Positions 1-6,573 of a stretch of 20,457 nt of DNA are shown here, one piece after another. The notes under the pieces are model-generated. The model was not told the DNA's origin. It did no database searches and saw only the letters and a list, made by a program, of their open reading frames with translations. The position numbers were made by a program, and so were the translations under genes. The stretch spans positions 1-20,457 of the forward strand of contig DAORPQ010000062.1 of NCBI GenBank assembly GCA_035442025.1, given 5' to 3'. The DNA comes from Competibacter_A sp003527885 (GTDB taxonomy: Bacteria > Pseudomonadota > Gammaproteobacteria > Competibacterales > Competibacteraceae). Every line of letters begins with the position of its first letter. Position 1 is the first letter of the stretch.

Positions 1-512
1 ATCTGTTGTACTGGAACTCGGATTCGACCCGGATGCCGGTGAAGATGCACAGCTTTTACCTGCGCAACTTCTATCAGAAGAACCGCCTGAAAGAGCCGGG
101 TGGCATTTCCCTGTTGGGCACGCCGATCGACATGACTCAGGTCAAGGTGCCGGCCTACTTCCTGTCGGGGATCGAGGACCATATCTCGCCGTGGTCTTCC
201 AACTACATGGGTAGCCTGCTGTTCAGCGGGCCGGTCAAGTTCGTGCTGGCCGGTTCCGGCCATATCGCCGGCCCTATGAACCCGCCTTCGGCCAACAAGT
301 ATTTCTACTGGACCAATCCCAAGCACCCGACGGATTCCGAGGAGTGGCTGAAGGAAGCCAAGCAGACCGAGGGTTCCTGGTGGCCGGATTGGAGCAAGTG
401 GCTGGCCAAGCTGTCGGGCGAGAAGGTGCCCGCCCGCGTACCGGGCACCGGCAAATTGCCGGTCATCGAAGACGCGCCGGGTTCCTATGTCAAGATGCGG
501 CTCATCAAATAA
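1..512 (+). CDS. phaC: Class I poly(3-hydroxyalkanoate) synthase, C-terminal part (5' end outside window)
   Basis: This is the last roughly 170 residues of a PHA synthase, which polymerises (R)-3-hydroxyacyl-CoA at the surface of cytoplasmic storage granules. The frame is open to the left edge, so the gene is truncated by the window and no start codon is visible. The first readable residues (LYWNSDSTRMP) match the family's conserved block. The motif FLSGIEDHISPW carries the catalytic Asp and GSGHIAG carries the catalytic His. They are 28 residues apart, the same spacing as Asp480 and His508 of the Cupriavidus necator enzyme. The nucleophilic Cys would lie upstream of the window. The C-terminal ending (PGSYVKMR followed by a short basic tail) is typical of class I enzymes. 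The gene is followed by a terminator hairpin and faces the pcc operon. The family is secure; class I versus another class is inferred from the C-terminal sequence only. Confidence 0.95.
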   Translation, partial: LLYWNSDSTRMPVKMHSFYLRNFYQKNRLKEPGGISLLGTPIDMTQVKVPAYFLSGIEDHISPWSSNYMGSLLFSGPVKFVLAGSGHIAGPMNPPSANKYFYWTNPKHPTDSEEWLKEAKQTEGSWWPDWSKWLAKLSGEKVPARVPGTGKLPVIEDAPGSYVKMRLIK

Positions 513-547
513 TCTCACCGCCGCTTAGCCGGATCACCGGCTAAAAG

Positions 548-580
548 AACGGTCACCGTCGGACAACGGTGGCCGTTTTT
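548..580 (+). terminator. Rho-independent terminator of phaC
   Basis: A 12-bp stem (548-559 pairing with 566-577, one G-T wobble) with a 6-base loop runs into a run of five T at 576-580, 35 bases after the phaC stop. A second, smaller hairpin (525-532 pairing with 537-544, 8 bp, loop ATCA) sits directly before it and has no T-run. Confidence 0.85.
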
Positions 581-704
581 CGTTGGAGGCTCCCTTATCG
601 GTAAACTCGTGAAGGGATTTGCTGCGGCCGTCCTGTAGACAGGAGCGGTGGGGGTCGTTGGGCCAGGATGGGTCAATCGTGGCTTGTAGTACCGCACGGA
701 AACG

Positions 705-735
705 AAACAGGCCACCTTGAGGTGGCCTGTTTTTT
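705..735. terminator. Near-symmetric terminator hairpin between the convergent phaC and pcc genes
   Basis: A perfect 12-bp stem (705-716 with 721-732) closes a TTGA loop and is followed on the + strand by six T (730-735). On the - strand the 3' side reads TTTCGTTT, a weaker U-tract. It could stop read-through from phaC on the + strand and also end the pcc transcript, whose last stop codon is about 40 bases away. The direction of main use is inferred. Confidence 0.7.
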
Positions 736-739
736 CAAG

Positions 740-764
740 CCGGAGCTGGCTTGGCCAGCTCCGG
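740..764 (-). terminator. Hairpin just after pccA
   Basis: A perfect 11-bp GC-rich stem (740-750 with 754-764) with a 3-base loop begins 10 bases beyond the pccA stop. It has no T-run of its own. Read on the - strand it directly precedes the hairpin at 705-735, so the two probably act together as the 3' end of the pcc transcript or as an exonuclease block. Confidence 0.5.
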
Positions 765-773
765 GGTCGGGGG

Positions 774-2759
774 TCACTCGAACTCGATGATGGCCTGATC
801 GACCGCCAAACTGTCGCCCGGCGCCGCCATGATCTTGGCGACCTTGGCATCCTGATCGGCGCGCAAGACGTTTTCCATCTTCATCGCCTCGATCACCGCC
901 AGTTCCTCGCCGCCTTTGACTTCCTGACCGACCTGCACCGCGACCTTGGTCAGCAGACCCGGCATCGGCGACAGCAGGAACTTGGAGAGATCCGGCGGCT
1001 CTTTCTCCGGCATCAGCGCCTGAAGATCGGCGATACGCGGCGACAGCACCATCACGTCGGCCTGCGATCCCCAGTGGAACAGCCGGTAGATCATGTCGCG
1101 CCGTTCCACCTGGATGCAGATGTCGGTGCCGTTCAAGGTGCCCTTGAACAGCGGATAGCCGAACTCCCAGTTGCTGCGCACCTGGTAAACTTCATCCATG
1201 TACGTCACATCGTAGCCACCAGGAGCCGGATCGATATGTACCGGATGTTGCTGGCCGTTCATCAGCACCACCCAGTCGTTCTTGACCCTGCGCTCGTGGC
1301 CGAGCAACTGGCCGGTGATTTGGGCGGCGCGATCCATGTAGCTGCGGTGGATGAAGGCGGCCACGGAGATCAGCAGCGCCGGGTCGTCGTGCGGCACGTC
1401 GGTGGCGTGGAAGCCGTTGGGGTATTCCTCGGCGATCATGTTGGTGCTGATCCGCCCGGTCATGAACCGGGTATGCACCATCAAGGCCGCCAGGAAGCTG
1501 ATGTTGTGCTGGACGCCGCGAATGAAGAATTGATTGAGCGCGTCGCGCATGTGCGAGATGGCGCGGTCGCGGGTCGAGCCGTAGGTGACCAGCTTGGCGA
1601 TCATCGGATCGTAATACATCGACACTTCGCTGCCTTCGTAAATGCCGGTATCGACCCGCACCACGTCGCTTTCCTTCGGCGGCATGTACTTGACCAGCCG
1701 GCCGATGGAGGGCAGGAAGTTGCGGAACGGGTCTTCGGCGTAGACGCGCGCCTCGATGGCCCAGCCCTTCAACTTGATGTCTTCCTGCTTGAAGGACAGG
1801 GGTTCGCCGGCGGCGACCCGCAGCATTTGTTCCACCAGGTCCAGCCCGGTGATGTATTCGGTGACCGGGTGCTCCACCTGCAAGCGGGTGTTCATCTCCA
1901 GGAAATAGAAATTGCGCTTGGCGTCGACGATGAATTCAACCGTGCCGGCGGACTGGTAATCCACCGCGCGGGCCAGCGCCACCGCCTGTTCGCCCATCGC
2001 TTTCCGGGTTTTTTCATCCAGGAACGGGGAGGGCGCTTCCTCGATGACTTTTTGATGGCGGCGTTGCAGCGAGCATTCGCGCTCGCCCAGATAGACGATG
2101 TTGCCGTGGCTGTCGCCTAGCACCTGGATTTCGATGTGACGCGGTTCTTCGATGTACTTCTCGACGAACACCCGGTCGTCACCGAAGGAGGAGCGGGCTT
2201 CGTTGCTGGCACGCTCGAAGCCGTCCACGCACTCGGCGTCGTTCCACGCCACCCGCATCCCCTTGCCGCCGCCGCCGGCGCTGGCTTTCAGCATCACCGG
2301 ATAACCGATGTCGCGGGCGATCTGCAGGGCGTGATCGCCATCCTTGATGATGTCGGTGTAGCCCGGCACGGTGTTGACCCCGGCTTCCTTGGCCAGAATC
2401 TTGGAGGTGATCTTGTCGCCCATGGCCTCGATGGCCCGCACCTTGGGACCGATGAATACGATGCCTTCCTTTTCCAGCGCCTGGCAGAACGCCGCGCGTT
2501 CCGACAGGAAGCCGTAACCGGGATGCACGGCTTCGGCGCCGGTATCCTTGCAGGCCTGGATGATGCGCTCCATCACCAGATAACTCTGGGCGGTGGGCGG
2601 CGGGCCGATCAAGACGGCTTCGTCGGCCAGTTCCACATGCAGGGCGTCCCGATCCGCCTCGGAATAGACGGCGACGGTCTTGATGCCCATCTTGCGGGCG
2701 GTCTTGATCACGCGGCAGGCGATTTCGCCGCGGTTGGCGATGAGAATTTTCTTGAACAT
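774..2759 (-). CDS. pccA: Propionyl-CoA carboxylase, biotin-carrying alpha subunit
   Basis: The 661-residue protein carboxylates its own biotin with ATP and bicarbonate and passes the carboxyl group to the beta subunit, which converts propionyl-CoA to methylmalonyl-CoA in the cytoplasm. Domains in order: biotin carboxylase N-terminal domain from residue 1 (KKILIANRGEIACRV), ATP-grasp domain with the glycine-rich loop at 162-168 and EMNTRLQVEHPVTE at 288-301, biotin carboxylase C-terminal domain to about 450, a BT linker domain of the PCC type, and a biotinyl domain at about 597-661 with biotin on Lys627 in EAMKMEN. The stretch VRVDTGIYEGSEVSMYYDP and the BT region resemble PCC alpha chains rather than acetyl-CoA or methylcrotonyl-CoA carboxylase. 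It starts 12 bases after the pccB stop, so the two are co-transcribed. Only a modest ribosome-binding site (GGGTAGG) precedes the ATG, so translation may be coupled to pccB. Confidence 0.95.
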   Translation of the reverse strand: MFKKILIANRGEIACRVIKTARKMGIKTVAVYSEADRDALHVELADEAVLIGPPPTAQSYLVMERIIQACKDTGAEAVHPGYGFLSERAAFCQALEKEGIVFIGPKVRAIEAMGDKITSKILAKEAGVNTVPGYTDIIKDGDHALQIARDIGYPVMLKASAGGGGKGMRVAWNDAECVDGFERASNEARSSFGDDRVFVEKYIEEPRHIEIQVLGDSHGNIVYLGERECSLQRRHQKVIEEAPSPFLDEKTRKAMGEQAVALARAVDYQSAGTVEFIVDAKRNFYFLEMNTRLQVEHPVTEYITGLDLVEQMLRVAAGEPLSFKQEDIKLKGWAIEARVYAEDPFRNFLPSIGRLVKYMPPKESDVVRVDTGIYEGSEVSMYYDPMIAKLVTYGSTRDRAISHMRDALNQFFIRGVQHNISFLAALMVHTRFMTGRISTNMIAEEYPNGFHATDVPHDDPALLISVAAFIHRSYMDRAAQITGQLLGHERRVKNDWVVLMNGQQHPVHIDPAPGGYDVTYMDEVYQVRSNWEFGYPLFKGTLNGTDICIQVERRDMIYRLFHWGSQADVMVLSPRIADLQALMPEKEPPDLSKFLLSPMPGLLTKVAVQVGQEVKGGEELAVIEAMKMENVLRADQDAKVAKIMAAPGDSLAVDQAIIEFE

Positions 2760-2771
2760 GGTGCCTACCCT

Positions 2772-4304
2772 TTACAGCGGAATGTTGCCGTGCTTGCGCC
2801 ACGGATTTTCGAGCTGCTTGTCCCGCAACATCGCCAGGGAACGGCAGATGCGCCTGCGGGTGCCGTGCGGCATGAGCACATCGTCGATGAAGCCGCGGTG
2901 GCCGGCGATGAACGGGTTGGCGAATTTCTTACGGTATTCCTCGGTGCGGTCGGCGATTTTGGTCGCGTCGCCGATATCCTGACGGAAAATGATTTCCACC
3001 GCGCCCTTGGGGCCCATCACCGCGATTTCGGAGGAGGGCCAAGCGAAATTGACGTCGCCGCGCAGATGCTTGGAACTCATCACGTCATACGCGCCGCCGT
3101 AGGCTTTGCGGGTGATGACGGTGATCTTGGGCACGGTGCATTCGGCGAAGGCGTACAGCAGCTTGGCGCCGTGTTTGATGATGCCGCCGTATTCCTGGGC
3201 GGTGCCGGGCATGAAGCCGGGCACGTCGACGAAGGTGATGATCGGGATGTTGAAGGCATCGCAGAACCGCACGAAACGGGCCGCCTTGATCGAGGACTTG
3301 ATGTCCAGACAGCCCGCCAGCACCATCGGCTGGTTGGCGACGACCCCTACCGGCCAGCCGTCCATCCGGGCGAAACCGGTGATGATGTTCTTGGCGTTCT
3401 CGGGCTGAACCTCGAAGAAGTCCACGTCGTCCACGACTTTCAGGATCAGCTCCTTCATGTCGTAGGGCTTGTTGGGGTTATCGGGAATCAGCGTGTCCAG
3501 CGAGTAATCCTCGCGGTCGGCCGGGTCTGGGGTGGGCCGGTAGGGCGGTTTTTCCTTGTTGTTGGGCGGCAGAAAGTTGATGAAGCGCCGCAGCATCAGC
3601 AAGGCTTCGATGTCGTTCTCGAAGGCGCGGTCGCACACCCCGGATTTGGTCGAATGGGTGATGGCCCCGCCCAGTTCCTCGGCGGTAACTTCCTCGTGGG
3701 TGACGGTCTTGACCACATCCGGGCCGGTCACGAACATGTAGGAGGTGTCCTTGACCATGAAGATGAAGTCGGTCATCGCCGGTGAATAGACCGCGCCGCC
3801 GGCGCATGGCCCCATGATGACGGAAATCTGCGGGATCACCCCGGAGGCCATCACGTTGCGCTGGAACACGTTGGCGTAACCGGCCAGGGAGGCGACGCCT
3901 TCCTGGATGCGCGCGCCGCCGGAGTCGTTCAAGCCGATCACCGGCGCGCCGACTTTGATGGCGTGATCCATGATCTTGCACATCTTTTCGGCGTGGGCTT
4001 CCGAGAGGGAACCGCCGAACACGGTGAAATCCTGGCTGAACACGAACACCAGCCGGCCGTTGACGGTGCCGTAGCCGGTGACGACGCCGTCGCCCGGAAT
4101 GGTCGTGTCGCCCATGCCGAAATCGTGGCAGCGATGCTCGACGAACATATCCCATTCTTCGAAGCTGCCCGGATCGAGCAGCACCTCGATGCGCTCGCGC
4201 GCGCTGAGCTTGCCGCGTTTGTGCTGGCCGTCGATGCGGCGCTGGCCGCCGCCGAGGCGAGCGGCCGCGCGTTTTTGTTCTAATTGGTTGATGATGTCAT
4301 GCAT
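2772..4304 (-). CDS. pccB: Propionyl-CoA carboxylase, carboxyltransferase beta subunit
   Basis: The 510-residue carboxyltransferase moves CO2 from carboxybiotin to propionyl-CoA. The start at 4304 (MHDIINQLEQ) has a strong Shine-Dalgarno AGGAG at 4314-4318 and gives exactly the usual PCC beta length. The open frame continues upstream, but that part is proline- and serine-rich and unlike the family. Visible crotonase-fold landmarks are NDSGGARIQEGV at about 126-137 and MGPCAGGAVYSPAMTDF at about 164-180 in the N-terminal half, and GFMPGTAQEYGGIIKHGAKLL and GGAYDVMSSKHLRGD in the C-terminal half. These form the acyl-CoA and biotin sites. The last block is nearly the same as in animal PCCB. It is the first gene of a pccB-pccA operon that faces phaC. 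In a PHA-storing organism this enzyme is the entry to the methylmalonyl-CoA route for propionyl-CoA. Confidence 0.95.
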   Translation of the reverse strand: MHDIINQLEQKRAAARLGGGQRRIDGQHKRGKLSARERIEVLLDPGSFEEWDMFVEHRCHDFGMGDTTIPGDGVVTGYGTVNGRLVFVFSQDFTVFGGSLSEAHAEKMCKIMDHAIKVGAPVIGLNDSGGARIQEGVASLAGYANVFQRNVMASGVIPQISVIMGPCAGGAVYSPAMTDFIFMVKDTSYMFVTGPDVVKTVTHEEVTAEELGGAITHSTKSGVCDRAFENDIEALLMLRRFINFLPPNNKEKPPYRPTPDPADREDYSLDTLIPDNPNKPYDMKELILKVVDDVDFFEVQPENAKNIITGFARMDGWPVGVVANQPMVLAGCLDIKSSIKAARFVRFCDAFNIPIITFVDVPGFMPGTAQEYGGIIKHGAKLLYAFAECTVPKITVITRKAYGGAYDVMSSKHLRGDVNFAWPSSEIAVMGPKGAVEIIFRQDIGDATKIADRTEEYRKKFANPFIAGHRGFIDDVLMPHGTRRRICRSLAMLRDKQLENPWRKHGNIPL

Positions 4305-4713
4305 AAACGCTCTCTCCTTAGTGAAGCAGACGCCGGGGGCGAACCAACGGCGCCAAAAGCTTGGGGACAGCTCCCCGGAGCCAGGAGGACCGGGCTGAGG
4401 GGGCGTGGACGGGTGGCGCGGGTGGGTCAGCGCGCGATCCGAAAGTGACACCTCGGACGGCGCGGGGGACGAACCGTGCGGTCGGTAGTTCGGGATATTG
4501 TTCCAATTCCTTGATTATTTTCATTTTATTGGACTTGGGATCGGGTTGTGATAAAGTCACGAACCGCCGGTGCTAAGTCTGGCAATTATAATAGGGTTTT
4601 TGATCGTTTTAGCAGCGGTGCACCGATATTTTCATGTGCCCTATTATGGCCGGACCATCGCTGCAGTCGAAACTTGGTCGCCAGCACGCCGCATGACCCT
4701 CCGATACGTCGAA
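4305..4713. promoter_or_regulatory. Divergent control region between pccB and the RNase gene
   Basis: These 409 bases separate pccB (-) from the most likely RNase start (+). The part from about 4495 to 4660 is clearly more AT-rich than its surroundings. A perfect TATAAT lies on the + strand at 4587-4592 inside a near-palindrome, so the other strand also carries TATAAT. I see no good -35 box at the right distance on either strand. On the - strand TAAAAT near 4525-4530 is another possible -10. A 68-codon open frame (4524-4318, -) ends with a TAA that overlaps the pccB ribosome-binding site; see findings. The rest of the region shows nothing recognisable. Promoter positions are guesses; that both transcripts start here is likely from gene orientation. 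Confidence 0.4.
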
Positions 4714-6534
4714 ATGAACATATCGCCTAACAGTCTGGTGCTTTACAAAGCCGGTCCCGCCCGCGTCGTCACCATCGATGAGAAACTGGCGATCGTGTTG
4801 GAAGACGGCCGGTCGTTACGGGTTCGTCCCAAGGATGTGATCCTGTTGCATCCTGGGCCGCTGGCCGACCCGAGCGATTTGCGCGCGCCGCCCGGTGAAG
4901 TGGAAGCCGCCTGCGAGCTGCTGGATGGCGGACAGACCACCTTGTCCGAACTGGCCGAGCTGGTGTATGGCGCTTATACGCCGGCGACGGCTTGGGCCGC
5001 TTGGCGGTTGTTGGAGGAGGGTTTGTATTTTCGGGGTTCGCCGGATGCCATCAACGTCCGACCGCTGGCGGAAGTGGCGCGAGAGCGGGCCGCGCGCGAG
5101 GCGAAAGAGGCCGAACGGCAGGCGTGGAGCGGTTTTCTGGATCGGGCGCGGGCGGGCCGGTGCCTGCCGCAAGACGGGCCTTATCTACAGGAAATCGCGG
5201 AAGTCGCCCGAGGCCAGCGCGAGCAGAGCCGGGTGCTCCAGGCGCTCGATTGGGACCAGAACCCCCAAAGCGCCCATGCGCTGCTGTTGCGGTTGGGTTA
5301 TTGGGACGACACCGCCAACCCTTATCCGTATCGGGTCGGAGCAACCCTGCTGGCGCCGACGGTGGAATTGCCCGTCCTGCCGCGGGAGGAGCGGTTGGAT
5401 TTGACCGGACTGGCGGCTTATGCCATCGATGATGCCGACAGCCTCGACCCCGATGACGCAATCGGCTTGGACGGCGACCGGTTGTGGGTGCATGTCGCCG
5501 ACGCGGCCGCGCTGGTCCCGCCAGACAGTCCGGCCGACCTGGAGGCACGAGCGCGCGGGGCGACGCTGTATCTGCCGGAAAGCACCGTACCGATGTTGCC
5601 GGAAACGGCGGTCGATCGGCTGGGGTTGGGTTTGGGAGAAGTCTCGCCCGCCCTGTCGTTCGGCTTGACGCTGACCTCGGAGGGTCGGGTCAGCGCCGTC
5701 GAGATCGCCCCCAGTTGGATTCGGGTACAGCGCTTGAGCTATGAAGCGGTGGAGGCGCGCCTGGATGAAGCGCCCTTTCGCGATTTGTACCAACTCGCCG
5801 AGCGCCATCAGGCCCGCCGGCGCGCCGGTGGCGCGGTCTTCATTGACTGGCCCGAAGTGAAAATAGCGGTGGTCGCCGGGCGCGTCCAGATCAAACCGCT
5901 GGCCCGGTTGCGCAGCCGGATGCTGGTGACCGAGGCGATGGTGATGGCCGGCGAGGCGGCGGCGCGCTTCGCGCTGGAGCGGGGTTTGCCGTTCCCATAT
6001 ACGACGCAAGCGGTGGCCGAGGTTGCAAATCGCGCGCCCGCCGGGCTGGCGGCGCTGTACGCGCTGCGGCGCAGCTTGCGGCCGCGCCAGTACAGCAGCC
6101 AACCCGGTTCGCACGGCGGCTTGGGATTGGCGGTCTACGCGCAGGTGACCAGCCCGCTGCGGCGTTACCTGGATTTGGTCGCACACCAGCAGTTGCGGGC
6201 GTTTTTGCGTGGCGGCGAGGTGCTGGACGCACAGGCGATCGTGACGCGGGTCGGCGCGGCGGAAGCGGCGGCGCTGAGCGTGCGGCGAGCCGAGCGCCTG
6301 TCGCGCGAACACTGGACCCTGGCCTACCTGCGCCAGCATCCGGACTGGCGGGGTCAGGGGGTGCTGATCGAAAAGCGGCTGCCGCGCGGCACGGTGCTGG
6401 TCCTTGACCTGGGATTGGAAGCGCGTGTCAAGGTGCCGGAGGACGCGGCTCCCGACAGCGTGCTGTCCCTGCGTTTGCTCGGAACCGATTTGCCGGAGCG
6501 GGAGGCCCGCTTCAAGGTAGAGCGTCGGGGTTGA
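4714..6534 (+). CDS. RNase II-family exoribonuclease (RNB domain)
   Basis: The 606-residue protein is predicted to degrade single-stranded RNA 3' to 5' in the cytoplasm. The RNB active-site motif IDDADSLDPDDA places aspartates at 239, 245, 247 and 248, matching Asp201, 207, 209 and 210 of E. coli RNase II, so it should be catalytically competent. TSPLRRYLDLVAHQQL at about 479-494 is the conserved RNA-binding end of the RNB domain. A degenerate S1-like beta domain follows to the C terminus. The N-terminal 200 residues replace the usual cold-shock domains and resemble the short-form RNB proteins of gammaproteobacteria and cyanobacteria. I chose ATG 4714 (MNISPNSLVLYK), where similarity to the family begins. 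ATG 4693 is possible, and a GTG at 4570 would add 48 residues with a hydrophobic stretch, but a TATAAT sits inside that extension. It converges on the uronate operon. It is neither clearly rnb nor rnr, so no symbol is given. Confidence 0.85.
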   Translation: MNISPNSLVLYKAGPARVVTIDEKLAIVLEDGRSLRVRPKDVILLHPGPLADPSDLRAPPGEVEAACELLDGGQTTLSELAELVYGAYTPATAWAAWRLLEEGLYFRGSPDAINVRPLAEVARERAAREAKEAERQAWSGFLDRARAGRCLPQDGPYLQEIAEVARGQREQSRVLQALDWDQNPQSAHALLLRLGYWDDTANPYPYRVGATLLAPTVELPVLPREERLDLTGLAAYAIDDADSLDPDDAIGLDGDRLWVHVADAAALVPPDSPADLEARARGATLYLPESTVPMLPETAVDRLGLGLGEVSPALSFGLTLTSEGRVSAVEIAPSWIRVQRLSYEAVEARLDEAPFRDLYQLAERHQARRRAGGAVFIDWPEVKIAVVAGRVQIKPLARLRSRMLVTEAMVMAGEAAARFALERGLPFPYTTQAVAEVANRAPAGLAALYALRRSLRPRQYSSQPGSHGGLGLAVYAQVTSPLRRYLDLVAHQQLRAFLRGGEVLDAQAIVTRVGAAEAAALSVRRAERLSREHWTLAYLRQHPDWRGQGVLIEKRLPRGTVLVLDLGLEARVKVPEDAAPDSVLSLRLLGTDLPEREARFKVERRG

Positions 6535-6539
6535 AACCG

Positions 6540-6565
6540 GGGGGCCGGCCGCCACACCGGCCCCC
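6540..6565. terminator. Shared hairpin between the convergent RNase and GH3 genes
   Basis: A 9-bp all-GC stem (6540-6548 with 6557-6565, 8-base loop) fills most of the 39-base gap between two stop codons. It lacks a T-run on either strand, so it may be a weak or Rho-assisted bidirectional terminator or an mRNA 3'-end protector. Confidence 0.4.
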
Positions 6566-6573
6566 GAACTCGC

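Noticed and set aside
717..3785. Two long + strand open frames (467 and 549 codons) opposite pccA and pccB
   Set aside because: They are antisense to clearly coding, conserved genes, are rich in His, Gly, Asp and Arg, and have no recognisable domain. This is the usual effect of GC-biased third codon positions.
4305..4451. Upstream extension of pccB to 4451
   Set aside because: The extra 49 residues are Pro/Ser-rich and unlike the family. The AGGAG before 4304 and the standard 510-residue length support the shorter form.
5185..6555. 456-codon - strand frame opposite the RNase
   Set aside because: It is antisense to the RNB active-site region, Arg/Gln-rich, and without family features.
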